The notes: generated from the letters alone by a model not told the origin. 64,000 nt of DNA from Chryseobacterium sp. KACC 21268 (GCA_028736075.1 CP117875.1:3720001-3784000); one strand, 5' to 3'; shown: positions 27,625-36,676, numbered from the stretch's first letter. Numbers and translations are program-made.

Positions 27625-28647
27625 TTAATATTCAAAAAGGACACTTCCCCAAGTGAATCCACTTCCAAAAGCGGACATACAAACCAAATCGCCGCGTTTC
27701 ATTCTGCCTTCCAAGATGGCTTCACTCAAAGCAATTGGAATAGATGCAGCAGTCGTATTTCCGTATTTTTGGATATTTACGAAGACTTTTTCGTCTGGCA
27801 AATGCAACAATTGCTGAACGTATTGTGCAATTCTGATATTCGCCTGGTGTGGAATGAGTAAATCCAAATCGTCAATCTTCTTACCTGCTTTTTCCAAAGC
27901 TTCCAAAATCGTTTCTGGGAATCTGGTCACAGCGTGTTTGAAAACGAAGTTTCCGTTCATTACTGGATAGATATCTTCTGAGGTTACAGAGTCTGGGTTT
28001 GTCAGTAAAGTATCGCTCCATCCCAATTTGGTTCCAGGAAATTTCACGGCAAGTTCTTCTGCATATTTCCCTTCGGAATGCATATTGACAGACAAGATTC
28101 CTTTCGCATTGGCATCTTCACTGGCTGATAAAACCACTGCCCCAGCGCCATCTCCGAAGATGACAGAAACACCTCGGCCAGCATCAGAAAAATCCAGTCC
28201 AAAAGAGTGGATCTCTGCACCGACTACCAAAACATTCTTGTACAATCCAGATTTGATGAAAGCATCTGCAACGCTCATCGCATAGACGAATCCTGAACAC
28301 TGATTTCTAACATCCAAGGCGCCTATCGTTCCACAACCCAACAAATCCTGCAAAAGAACACCTGAACCTGGAAAATAGTAATCCGGAGAAAGCGTTGCAA
28401 AAACAATATAATCAATGTCTTGGGCGGTAAGGTTGGCGTTTTTCAGAGCAATCTCTGATGCTTTGAAACCGTAGAAAGAAGTCGTCTCTTCGGAATCGAC
28501 GCGATTCTTGCGGTGTCTTCTTTCTTTGATGCCTGTTCTCTCGGTGATCCACTCATCGTTCGTGGTCATCAGTTTGGAAAGGTCATCGTTGGTCACGATA
28601 TTTTCAGGAACGTAATGTCCTACTCCTGAGATTACACTTTTGATCAT
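27625..28647 (-). CDS. fabH: 3-oxoacyl-ACP synthase III (FabH type)
   Basis: The 340-residue thiolase-fold enzyme starts fatty-acid synthesis by condensing an acyl-CoA primer with malonyl-ACP. The catalytic triad is visible: Cys in NQCSGFVYA, His in IPHQANIRI and Asn in KYGNTTAASIP. Length fits. Branched-chain primers are usual in this group. It stands alone here, away from other fatty-acid genes, so it may be an additional paralogue. A perfect -7 element TATTTTTG lies on the minus strand at 28670-28677. Confidence 0.92.
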   Translation of the reverse strand: MIKSVISGVGHYVPENIVTNDDLSKLMTTNDEWITERTGIKERRHRKNRVDSEETTSFYGFKASEIALKNANLTAQDIDYIVFATLSPDYYFPGSGVLLQDLLGCGTIGALDVRNQCSGFVYAMSVADAFIKSGLYKNVLVVGAEIHSFGLDFSDAGRGVSVIFGDGAGAVVLSASEDANAKGILSVNMHSEGKYAEELAVKFPGTKLGWSDTLLTNPDSVTSEDIYPVMNGNFVFKHAVTRFPETILEALEKAGKKIDDLDLLIPHQANIRIAQYVQQLLHLPDEKVFVNIQKYGNTTAASIPIALSEAILEGRMKRGDLVCMSAFGSGFTWGSVLFEY

Positions 28648-28775
28648 TTTGGTATTTTAAAAGTACCTGCAAAAATAATTATTTTATTTGTTACATAGGT
28701 TTTTTATTGGAAGTTAGAATTGAGAGGTTAGATACTAGACTGATTCACAAGCAAATAAATAATACACAATGGATA

Positions 28776-29050
28776 GTTCTTTGTCTTGACACAAAAGAAC
28801 CAAAAAGTCAAGACGGGGAAACTCAGCTAAAATTTTAAATAAATTCCTAAAAAATCCAAACTTGCTGCCAGCGCATTTCCAGCATCAGCTTCAAACAGTG
28901 GATTTTTCTTAACGCAATTTCTTTAAAATTTCTTAACGCTTCCGTTTCCAATGTCGAAGCAGGTGAAAGCTTCAATGGATGACAAATCTTGATTGTTGCG
29001 AAGCGCAGCCCGGCTTGAACGGAAATCCTTTTTTGCTTTGACTTAATGTT
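28776..29050. repeat. Long noncoding element with competing hairpins
   Basis: The 520 bp between fabH and corA hold no credible gene. Two overlapping stems are visible: GTTCTTTGT with ACAAAAGAAC (28776-28784/28791-28800), and GTCTTGAC with GTCAAGAC (28783-28790/28807-28814); only one can form at a time. Further on, GGATTTTTCTTAACGC and TTTCTTAACGCTTCCG share a TTTCTTAACGC core. The sequence resembles an intergenic element I have seen repeatedly in flavobacterial genomes, but this is recollection, not a search result. Confidence 0.45.
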
Positions 29051-29168
29051 CTCCTTAAACCGAAATGGTCTGCAAAAAAGATTGGGAGTGGAAGACGGAT
29101 AAAGCTGCCCAAATAATTTGAATGACCGATTTGTATCAAGTGATTGTAATTTTATTTAGTTTTGCGAT

Positions 29169-30071
29169 ATGCCAATCGAACAGAAATACAAATCAAAGCA
29201 CTGGGAATGGGTGGATGTCACGGCTCCCACCGAGGAAGACCTGCAGTTCCTGCATCAGCGTTATCACATCAATTACCTGCTTTTGGAGGATACGATAGAC
29301 CCAAACCACCTTCCAAAATACGAGGAAGTGGGCGATGTGAAGTTCTTTCTGACCCGCGAATCCACCGACCTGGAGAAGAGAACGCTGAACACCATCAGTG
29401 ATATCAGCAGTAAGCTCGGCATATTCTTGCTACCAAAACTCATCATCACCACGCACCGGACCAAGAGCAAAAGCATCAATGAACTATGCTCGGAATTGGA
29501 CAAGGAAGATATCGATTCGGTCAAAATAGATGATCTGGCCTTGCGATTGGCTCTCAAGATCATGAAAAGTTTTGATGACGAAAGTGCCAGTCTGCTGGAA
29601 GTGATGGATGCGATGGAGAACGAGATCTTCCTGAAAAACACCAACGATTCTGTACAGATCAGAAGACTCTATAAACTGAAACGCAAGTCTGGCCTCAATA
29701 CCAGGATCTTGAATATGTCCGGCGAATGGATCTCGAAATTCAAAACCCTGGACCTGGAGGATGTTCAGGTGATGGACCTCATCGACAAGCAGAAGGATGT
29801 GATCGCAGATTTTGACCACCTGAATGCGCAGACGACCAACTTAATATCGATGTTCCTGGCGCTATCTGACCAAAAAGCCAACCAGGTGATGAAGCTTTTG
29901 GCCATCTATTCGGTATACTTTTTACCGATCACCTTCATTGCAGGTGTCTACGGAATGAACTTCGATAATATGCCGGAACTCCATCACAAGCATGGTTATT
30001 TCATCACCATCGGCGTGATGCTGACCATTGTTGCTGTCACCTTTATCTATATGCGTAGAAAACGTTGGTAG
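29169..30071 (+). CDS. corA: CorA-family magnesium/cobalt transporter
   Basis: The 300-residue protein has a long cytoplasmic helical domain and two C-terminal transmembrane helices, with the GMN signature in VYGMNFDNMPE at the first helix's end. It mediates passive Mg2+ (also Co2+/Ni2+) influx as a pentamer. A perfect -7 element TAGTTTTG at 29157-29164 ends only 4 bp before the ATG, so the mRNA may be leaderless. The next gene starts 5 bp after its stop codon. Confidence 0.92.
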   Translation: MPIEQKYKSKHWEWVDVTAPTEEDLQFLHQRYHINYLLLEDTIDPNHLPKYEEVGDVKFFLTRESTDLEKRTLNTISDISSKLGIFLLPKLIITTHRTKSKSINELCSELDKEDIDSVKIDDLALRLALKIMKSFDDESASLLEVMDAMENEIFLKNTNDSVQIRRLYKLKRKSGLNTRILNMSGEWISKFKTLDLEDVQVMDLIDKQKDVIADFDHLNAQTTNLISMFLALSDQKANQVMKLLAIYSVYFLPITFIAGVYGMNFDNMPELHHKHGYFITIGVMLTIVAVTFIYMRRKRW

Positions 30072-30076
30072 CACCT

Positions 30077-30988
30077 ATGGATTCAGAATTGATGATGTTC
30101 TACAATGTGGAGAATCTCTTTCCGCCCGATTCCGAATCTGATGAAAAGCCTGCTTCCGGATTTCGCAATTGGGACAGCTACAAGTACAATCTGAAGATCC
30201 GAAAACTCAGCAATGTCTTTCGATTCGTAGAGGAAGATTATGGGCAATTGCCGTCCATCATTGGTTTGGCTGAGATTGGCGATAGGACGGTCTTAGAAGA
30301 TCTGCTTAATGAAGATTCCCCAATTCAGAATTATGAGATCGTCTATCAAAAATCCGAGGACTCCAGAGGATTGAGTGTTGCCTTGTTGTTTGATCAGGCG
30401 AAATACACCTTGGTACAATTCAATACTTTGAAGTTTCAGATGGCCGAAAGTGTGGCATTTGATACCCGAGATATTCTTCAGGTTGAACTCTCATTCGAGG
30501 GGAAGAAGCTTCACATTTTTGTTTGCCATCTGCCATCTAAAAGGGAAAAAGATGCTAAGAAAGCACAACGCAACTATATCATCAATCAACTACATCTCAC
30601 TATTCAGAATTTAGTTGATAAAAGAGAACCAATCATCTTGATGGGTGATTTTAATGAGAATCCTGATGCTGAAGAATTGCAGCAATTCTTAACTAATGAT
30701 AACGGCATTAAGATGCTGAGCAATCCTTTTGAAGCGTTGTTTCTTGATAGTGAATTCTCGACCTATCACGGCAAGAAAGGCCTTTGTTTTGACCAGATTT
30801 TATACAGTGAGAATTTGCTTATCGAACAACTTAATTTCCAAACTATCTCTGCCGAAATCTACAACACTCCGCGACTTCGAAACAAAGACCGAAAGAATAG
30901 CAGCTATCCGCTGAGGACTTATTCCGGGTCGAGATATATGGGTGGGTGGAGTGACCATTTTCCGGTGGTGGTGCAGCTTAGCAAGTAG
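30077..30988 (+). CDS. Endonuclease/exonuclease/phosphatase (EEP) family protein
   Basis: The 303-residue protein has EEP-fold motifs: FYNVENLFPP at the start, the catalytic GDFNENPD and the terminal SDHFPVV. The family cleaves phosphodiester or phosphate-ester bonds in nucleic acids, lipids or other substrates with Mg2+. There is no signal peptide. ATG 30077 is used, 5 bp after the corA stop, so the two genes form an operon. Confidence 0.88.
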   Translation: MDSELMMFYNVENLFPPDSESDEKPASGFRNWDSYKYNLKIRKLSNVFRFVEEDYGQLPSIIGLAEIGDRTVLEDLLNEDSPIQNYEIVYQKSEDSRGLSVALLFDQAKYTLVQFNTLKFQMAESVAFDTRDILQVELSFEGKKLHIFVCHLPSKREKDAKKAQRNYIINQLHLTIQNLVDKREPIILMGDFNENPDAEELQQFLTNDNGIKMLSNPFEALFLDSEFSTYHGKKGLCFDQILYSENLLIEQLNFQTISAEIYNTPRLRNKDRKNSSYPLRTYSGSRYMGGWSDHFPVVVQLSK

Positions 30989-31011
30989 ATAACACTCCAA
31001 ATATGTACATT

Positions 31012-31038
31012 AAAAAAATCCACTCTCTCAAGTGGATT
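31012..31038 (-). terminator. Intrinsic terminator of the DUF6266 gene
   Basis: AATCCACT (31017-31024) pairs perfectly with AGTGGATT (31031-31038) around CTCTCA. On the minus strand it is followed by seven T, 8 bp after the stop codon. Confidence 0.75.
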
Positions 31039-31045
31039 CTTCATT

Positions 31046-31687
31046 TTAAAGCACAGTGTGCTCGCCCAGATAAAAACTGTTACTTGCAAAAGTCCTCTTC
31101 TCGGTGTTGAGGAACGCCCAGACCTCCACCGACTTTCCAATGCAGAAACTTGGGAGGGTGACACTTGCCATCAGGTCGGCGCGCATCACAATACTTTCAA
31201 AAATTTGAAAATCGTTCAAATCCTTGCAATAACAGACTAGACTTACCTCATCCGTTGCCGAGGCATTGCCTTGTGTGCTGTTGTCTTCCCACTCCAAATC
31301 CAGAACACCATCTGCCTGAGTAGATAGGATGGCATTTTGGAATCCTGTGAGTTCGCCCTTGGTAATCAGCACCTTGTTGTACACAAGTTCCGGAATGCCT
31401 GCCAACACCTGCATCGCCTCATTGATGGTGTACGAGGTTGCCAGATTTACTCGGGATTTCACCCCACTACCCGACCCAAAATATTGGGACTGGATGGTTT
31501 TCAGCGGTTGCAGAAAAGACACCGCCAGTTTAAACTTTGCCTGTTGCAAAAGTTGCTTCTCGGTAGGCTCTTTTTGTGATGGTTTTGGCAGACTTCGCAT
31601 AATGTCTTTGCCACGCCAGTTGGCGCCCACTACGGTTCCTACTTTTCCGGAGAATCCACCAAGAATTCCTTTGTTGAATGTAGCCAT
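31046..31687 (-). CDS. DUF6266 family protein
   Basis: The 213-residue protein begins MATFNKGILGGFSGKVGTVVG, the hallmark opening of DUF6266 proteins, and continues with GANWRGKDIMRSLPK. The start at 31687 is preferred to an ATG 6 bp upstream for that reason. Function is unknown; there is no signal peptide, and the strand-rich sequence ends with a domain resembling a beta-sandwich. A striking phased TGAC array lies 64-108 bp upstream of its start codon. Confidence 0.85.
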   Translation of the reverse strand: MATFNKGILGGFSGKVGTVVGANWRGKDIMRSLPKPSQKEPTEKQLLQQAKFKLAVSFLQPLKTIQSQYFGSGSGVKSRVNLATSYTINEAMQVLAGIPELVYNKVLITKGELTGFQNAILSTQADGVLDLEWEDNSTQGNASATDEVSLVCYCKDLNDFQIFESIVMRADLMASVTLPSFCIGKSVEVWAFLNTEKRTFASNSFYLGEHTVL

Positions 31688-32147
31688 AATCATTTGTTTT
31701 TATTGATTAATGAAACGAAGTTAGGGCACAAAATCACAGGTTGTACACCCCTGACGGGATTTGACCGACTGTGACTTGATTTGACAGGAAATGACCGCTT
31801 GTCTCTTAGTTCTTCGGATCATCCTGCACTTTTCTTCGGGTCTTGTTCGGAACAAATCCTCCAATGTAAAATTATTTTTGTTTTTCATAATTTGTGCTTT
31901 TTGATGGCATTAAATTAATAAAAAAAACAACACAAAAATATCCATAAGTCACAAAAATTCAATACTTTAAAGACTTAATAATGATAATAAAATATAATTT
32001 TAATTTGTTCAAAAAACAGTTTTGATGAGGTCACCAACTATCATTTTAACCTCAGTCAATTTCACGGTTTATATTTTGAAAATTTAGGGATGATGCAATC
32101 TTCAGTTCTCATTACAAAACACTATTTTCGCTTTTCAAAACTTAGAG
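31688..32147. other. 460-bp divergent intergenic region before tex
   Basis: It holds a -7-like TAACTTCG on the minus strand (31716-31723), the phased TGAC array (31752-31795), an unconvincing 55-codon minus-strand reading frame (31721-31888) that overlaps the array, and then about 250 bp of plain AT-rich sequence before tex. No tRNA or mobile element is apparent. Confidence 0.5.
31752..31795 (-). promoter_or_regulatory. Five TGAC half-sites at exact 10-bp spacing
   Basis: TGAC occurs at 31752, 31762, 31772, 31782 and 31792, one per helical turn, with the six bases between varying freely. On the minus strand (the DUF6266 coding strand) the unit reads GTCA. The array begins about 28 bp upstream of the -7-like TAACTTCG, the position expected for an activator bound on one DNA face. 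Confidence 0.6.
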
Positions 32148-34271
32148 ATGACTTCTTCAGATTTTATACAGAAACAGCTAAATATATCCTCCAAAAGCAT
32201 AGACAGCACCCTTCAGCTCCTTGCAGAAGATTGTACCATCCCCTTCATTGCCCGCTACAGAAAAGACCGCACCGGTAATCTGGACGAGGTGGCGATTGAA
32301 AATATATTCAAGCTAAACAAACAGTTTGACGAGATCACGAAACGGAAAGAAAGCATCCTGAAATCCATCGAAGAACAGAATGCACTGAGTCCTGAACTCA
32401 AACAAAAAATAGAACAGAGTTTTGACCTTCAGGAATTGGAAGACCTCTATCTGCCATATAAAAAACGCAAGAAGACCAAAGCCGACACTGCAAGAGAAAA
32501 AGGTTTGGAATCTTTGGCTAAAATCATTATGAGTCAGCGCAATGACGATGTGGAAATTCTTGCCTCCAAATACCTCAACAAGGATGTGGCTAATGAAGCA
32601 GAAGCTTTGCAAGGTGCAAGAGACATTATGGCAGAATGGCTTAATGAAAATCTGTACATCCGAAAAAATTTGCGAAGACTTTTTCAAAGAAAAGCAATTA
32701 TCTCTTCGAAAGTTGTAAAGGCTAAAAAAGAAGATGAATCAGCGCAAAAATTCTCCCAATATTTTGAATGGCAGGAAGCGCTGAACCGAATCCCAAGCCA
32801 CAGATTGTTGGCTATGCTCCGCGCAGAAAATGAAGGTTTTGTGAAAGTTTCTGTCGATGTTGACAAAGAAGAAGCGCTAGAAAAGATGGAAAATGCCGTC
32901 ATCAAGAGCAACAATTCCACGACGAAACAAATAGAACTCGCCATTGCAGATTCCTACAAACGACTCTTGGAACCTGCCATTTCCAACGAAGCGTTGCAGG
33001 AGGCAAAAGAAAAAGCAGACTTCAAAGCCATCGAGGTGTTCTCTGAGAATCTTCAGCAATTATTGCTAGCGTCGCCATTGGGAGAAAAAAGGATTTTGGC
33101 CATTGACCCAGGATTCAGAACCGGTTGCAAAGTTGTCTGTCTGGATGAGAAGGGCGACCTTCTAAACAACGAAACCATCTATCCACACGCCCCACAGAAC
33201 GAAACCGGAATGGCGATGAAGAAAATCCGCTCGATGGTGAATGCCTATAATATTCAAGCCATTTCCATCGGAAACGGAACGGCTGGACGAGAAACGGAAT
33301 TTTTCATTAAGAAAATCGCTTTTGATAAACCGATTCAGGTTTTTGTAGTGTCAGAAGCCGGAGCCTCCATCTATTCGGCCAGCAAGATTGCCAGAGACGA
33401 GTTTCCAAATTATGACGTCACAGTTCGAGGCGCAGTTTCCATCGGACGTAGATTGGCCGACCCGTTGGCTGAACTAGTAAAAATAGATGCCAAATCCATT
33501 GGTGTTGGGCAGTATCAGCACGATGTGGACCAGACCAAACTGAAAGAGGAATTGGACAATACGGTCATCCGTTCCGTGAACTCAGTTGGTGTTAATCTTA
33601 ACACCGCGAGCAAATCCTTACTAAGCTATGTTTCTGGAATCGGAGAGAAAATGGCCGAAAACATCGTTAACTATCGAACAGAAAATGGCGCCTTCACGGA
33701 AAGAAAAGAACTTAAAAAAGTACCAAGGTTGGGCGAGAAAGCCTATCAACAAGCCGCCGCGTTCGTAAGAATCAAAAACGCTAAGAATCCTTTGGATAAT
33801 TCGGCGGTGCATCCGGAAGCTTATAAAACCATTGAGAAAATGGCGAAAGACCTGGGCCTCAAAACCGAAGATTTGATTTCGAATAAAGAAAAGATTGCAC
33901 TCATCAATCCAGAAAAATACATCACGCCAGAAATAGGAATTCTAGGAATTAAGGATATTTTGAAAGAATTAGAAAAGCCAGGACTCGACCCAAGAAAAGC
34001 TGCAAAAGTCTTCGAGTTTGACCCAAATGTAAAATCAATTAAAAACCTCAACCCAGGAATGATACTTCCAGGCATTGTGAACAACATTACGGCTTTCGGT
34101 TGTTTCGTAGATTTGGGAATCAAAGAAAGTGGATTGGTTCATATTTCACAATTGAAAGACGGATTTGTCTCGGATGTGAATGAAGTGGTGAAGCTTCATC
34201 AGCACGTTCAGGTGAAAGTGGTGGAAGTGGATGAGGCGAGGAAAAGGATACAGTTGACGATAATTTTGTAA
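32148..34271 (+). CDS. tex: Tex-type transcription accessory / RNA-binding protein
   Basis: The 707-residue protein has the Tex architecture: helical N-terminal region (FIARYRKDRTG), a YqgF-like RNase-H fold (LAIDPGFRTGCK), tandem helix-hairpin-helix (SYVSGIGEKMAENIVNYR) and a C-terminal S1 domain (GMILPGIVNNITAFGCFVDLG, ending QLTIIL). Tex binds RNA and DNA in transcription and RNA processing. The start MTSSDFIQKQL gives a normal N-terminus. A dispersed repeat begins 4 bp after the stop codon. Confidence 0.95.
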   Translation: MTSSDFIQKQLNISSKSIDSTLQLLAEDCTIPFIARYRKDRTGNLDEVAIENIFKLNKQFDEITKRKESILKSIEEQNALSPELKQKIEQSFDLQELEDLYLPYKKRKKTKADTAREKGLESLAKIIMSQRNDDVEILASKYLNKDVANEAEALQGARDIMAEWLNENLYIRKNLRRLFQRKAIISSKVVKAKKEDESAQKFSQYFEWQEALNRIPSHRLLAMLRAENEGFVKVSVDVDKEEALEKMENAVIKSNNSTTKQIELAIADSYKRLLEPAISNEALQEAKEKADFKAIEVFSENLQQLLLASPLGEKRILAIDPGFRTGCKVVCLDEKGDLLNNETIYPHAPQNETGMAMKKIRSMVNAYNIQAISIGNGTAGRETEFFIKKIAFDKPIQVFVVSEAGASIYSASKIARDEFPNYDVTVRGAVSIGRRLADPLAELVKIDAKSIGVGQYQHDVDQTKLKEELDNTVIRSVNSVGVNLNTASKSLLSYVSGIGEKMAENIVNYRTENGAFTERKELKKVPRLGEKAYQQAAAFVRIKNAKNPLDNSAVHPEAYKTIEKMAKDLGLKTEDLISNKEKIALINPEKYITPEIGILGIKDILKELEKPGLDPRKAAKVFEFDPNVKSIKNLNPGMILPGIVNNITAFGCFVDLGIKESGLVHISQLKDGFVSDVNEVVKLHQHVQVKVVEVDEARKRIQLTIIL

Positions 34272-34274
34272 GCG

Positions 34275-34412
34275 TTAACCACAAAAGTCACAACAGAAAA
34301 ATCTACATTCATCATTGGAGAAGAGCAAAAAAGATAACTACATAACTTTGACTTTTTTTTCACTTTTGAATAACTTTCAAAGAATTACAATTTTTGTGAC
34401 TTTTGTGGTTAA
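34275..34412. repeat. MITE-like element with 19-bp perfect inverted ends
   Basis: TTAACCACAAAAGTCACAA (34275-34293) is exactly complementary to 34394-34412, and both ends terminate in TTAA. The 100-bp centre is AT-rich and noncoding. Related ends occur at 39427 and 39512, so this is a dispersed, probably non-autonomous repeat lying between tex and the monooxygenase gene. Confidence 0.7.
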
Positions 34413-34456
34413 AAAAATTGATAAAGTTCAAATCCTATCAGAACGACCATAATAAA

Positions 34457-35902
34457 ATGCAAACCAAAACACCTTTTTTCACCACCTGCACAGACTGCTT
34501 AGGCCTCGGAAAGAAAAAGCGGAGAATCAAGAAAAGTGCGCGCTTCCATTACCAAAAAGCCTTGTTGGAATTTGAGAATGCAGGCCGTGATGGAATTGAA
34601 CCTACTCCACCAGAAGCGCATTGGTATGTTTGCCCGACTTGCTCTGGCTCAGGATTGATTGCTTCGGATAGTTTTCCTGTTCCAGATGCGGAGAATCTTC
34701 CGCACGTCGCCATCATCGGTGCTGGGATTGGTGGCGTGGCATTGGCCGTGGCTTGTCTGCACCGTAGCATTCCGTTTACGATTTATGAACGTGACAATAG
34801 TTTTAATGAGCGGTCACAAGGTTACGGGCTTACCTTACAGCAAGCCAGCAAAGCGATTGAAGGTTTTGGGATTTCAAAGTTGGAAAAAGGTGTGGTCTCA
34901 ACAAGACATCTGGTTCACACGCCCGATGGAAAAGTGGTTGCCGAATGGGGAATGCGAAAGTGGCTTCAAAATTCCGAGAAACAAACACCAAAAAAAACCA
35001 ATATCCATATCGCCAGACAATCGCTCCGTTCCGCATTCATCGAACAATTGGGCGGAATTGACAAGATAAAATGGGGACATCAACTCATTGATTTTAATGA
35101 AACTCAAGACGGTAAAATTGACCTTAACTTTCAAGTCAATGGCGAATCAACAATTGAAAAAGCAGATTTCATAGTCGGTGCAGACGGCATCCGAAGTGCG
35201 GTTCGGAATATTTTAATTGGTGAGGAAATTTCCCCTTTGCGCTATTTGGATTGCATCGTGATTTTAGGCATTTGCCCATTGAGTGCATTAGAAAATCCAG
35301 ACCAACATTTATTAGACTCAGCGACGGTTTTTCAGACAGCCAATGGGAACGAAAGGATTTATATGATGCCATTTGATGCCGATTCCATAATGTGGCAATT
35401 GAGCTTTCCGATGTCTGAGAACGAGGCAAAAAACCTCAGCTGTAAAGGTTCAGAAGCGCTTAAGGAAGAAGCCATCCAACGAACCAATTGGCACGAACCA
35501 ATTCCTGAAATCATCAGTTCAACATTGGCAAGTCAGATTTCCGGATATCCCGTTTATGACCGCGCGTTGCTATCATCAGATTTAATGAAAAACTTCGGAA
35601 AAGCCACGTTGATTGGCGATGCCGCACATCCGATGAGTCCTTTCAAAGGGCAAGGTGCGAATCAGGCTTTGTTGGATGCGCTGTCCTTAGCTCGTGAAAT
35701 CTCAAAAAAATGCAGACCATTATCGCAATGGCGAACCGATGGAATCAGGAAAAGTGTCCTATCCGATTTCGAATCAGAAATGATACAGCGAAGTTCCATT
35801 AAAGTTGAAGATTCTGCGGCCGCCGCACAGTTCCTACATTCCGAAATTGCGCTCTATGAAGGGAATGAGCCACGGGGGAAAGTTTTGAAAAGGAAAGATT
35901 AA
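34457..35902 (+). CDS. FAD-dependent monooxygenase with N-terminal zinc ribbon
   Basis: The 481-residue protein starts at ATG 34457. Residues 1-70 contain two CxxCxGxG knuckles (TCTDCLGLG and CPTCSGSG), as in DnaJ-type zinc fingers. From about residue 78 a class A flavoprotein hydroxylase follows: FAD-binding GAGIGGVALAVA, ADFIVGADGIRS, and GDAAHPMSPFKGQGANQAL. Such enzymes insert one oxygen into aromatic or polyketide substrates, or inactivate antibiotics such as tetracyclines. The zinc ribbon is unusual and its role is unknown. The substrate cannot be inferred from neighbours. Confidence 0.85.
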   Translation: MQTKTPFFTTCTDCLGLGKKKRRIKKSARFHYQKALLEFENAGRDGIEPTPPEAHWYVCPTCSGSGLIASDSFPVPDAENLPHVAIIGAGIGGVALAVACLHRSIPFTIYERDNSFNERSQGYGLTLQQASKAIEGFGISKLEKGVVSTRHLVHTPDGKVVAEWGMRKWLQNSEKQTPKKTNIHIARQSLRSAFIEQLGGIDKIKWGHQLIDFNETQDGKIDLNFQVNGESTIEKADFIVGADGIRSAVRNILIGEEISPLRYLDCIVILGICPLSALENPDQHLLDSATVFQTANGNERIYMMPFDADSIMWQLSFPMSENEAKNLSCKGSEALKEEAIQRTNWHEPIPEIISSTLASQISGYPVYDRALLSSDLMKNFGKATLIGDAAHPMSPFKGQGANQALLDALSLAREISKKCRPLSQWRTDGIRKSVLSDFESEMIQRSSIKVEDSAAAAQFLHSEIALYEGNEPRGKVLKRKD

Positions 35903-35909
35903 TCCAATA

Positions 35910-35945
35910 AAAAAGCGGTTCTACATTTTTGTAAAACCGCTTTTT
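35910..35945. terminator. Bidirectional intrinsic terminator
   Basis: AAAAAGCGGTT and AACCGCTTTTT arms extend to 15 paired positions with one mismatch (35910-35924/35931-35945). It lies between convergent genes. Confidence 0.85.
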
Positions 35946-35962
35946 GCTTTTTTATTCTGAAC

Positions 35963-36676
35963 TTAAGGATTTGTTGAGAAAATAGAACCGTTGGCAATCA
36001 ATGCGCGTCTGTTCATTTTCAGGATATCTCTTACCCATTCTGCAAAATCTTCCGGCTGAAGGACTTTGTCTGGATTGCCGTCCGTCAAACCGCCGTTGAT
36101 GCTCATATCCGAAGCAATCGTGCTTGGCGTCAAAGTGATGACGCGGATGTTTTGTTTTCTCCATTCCGCCATCATCGATTGTGATAATGAAACCACTGCG
36201 GCTTTCGAAGCGGCGTAGGCTGACATATTCGGTCCGCCTTTCAAACCTGCTGTGGAAGCTACATTTACGATATCGCCCTGACCTTTTTCTTTCAAGAAAG
36301 GATGAACGGCTTTCGCAACGTAATAAACACCGAATAGATTGGTTCTAATCACTTGTTCCCAAGTCTCAGAAGGCATTTCCTCGATGCTTCCAAAATCGCC
36401 TATTCCAGCGTTGTTGACCAAAATATCCACACCGCCAAGTTGCTCTGCCAGCGACTCGATTCCGGCTTTCACTTCCAATTCGTTGTCCACACTGAAAACC
36501 GCGTAGGCTACTTTCACTCCGGTTGCTTTCAGTTCGTTTGCTGTTATTTTAAGATAATTTTCGTTTCTTCCTGTGATGCCGACATTCACGCCTTCATTGG
36601 CTAGGATTTGCGCAACCGCTTTCCCAAGGCCTCTTCCGCCACCGGTGATGATGGCGTTCTTTCCTTTTAAATTCAT
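35963..36676 (-). CDS. SDR-family oxidoreductase (3-ketoacyl reductase-like)
   Basis: The 237-residue classical short-chain dehydrogenase has TGGGRGLGKA (NAD(P)-binding), NNAG, and the active-site Ser plus YAASK. The start at 36676 (MNLKGKNAIITGGG) is the usual position; upstream codons add a non-homologous stretch. It resembles FabG-like ketoacyl reductases, but the substrate is not defined by context. It converges with the monooxygenase gene. Confidence 0.88.
   Translation of the reverse strand: MNLKGKNAIITGGGRGLGKAVAQILANEGVNVGITGRNENYLKITANELKATGVKVAYAVFSVDNELEVKAGIESLAEQLGGVDILVNNAGIGDFGSIEEMPSETWEQVIRTNLFGVYYVAKAVHPFLKEKGQGDIVNVASTAGLKGGPNMSAYAASKAAVVSLSQSMMAEWRKQNIRVITLTPSTIASDMSINGGLTDGNPDKVLQPEDFAEWVRDILKMNRRALIANGSIFSTNP

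Noticed and set aside
31721..31888. A 55-codon minus-strand reading frame with ATG and TAA, upstream of the DUF6266 gene
   Set aside because: It contains the whole TGAC array, whose 10-bp period ignores codon phase, and its product matches nothing I know; the array is the better explanation.
34426..34452. A tRNA 3'-end-like string (TTCAAATCC, then ACGACCA)
   Set aside because: The T-stem does not pair properly and no acceptor partner or anticodon arm is upstream; most likely chance.
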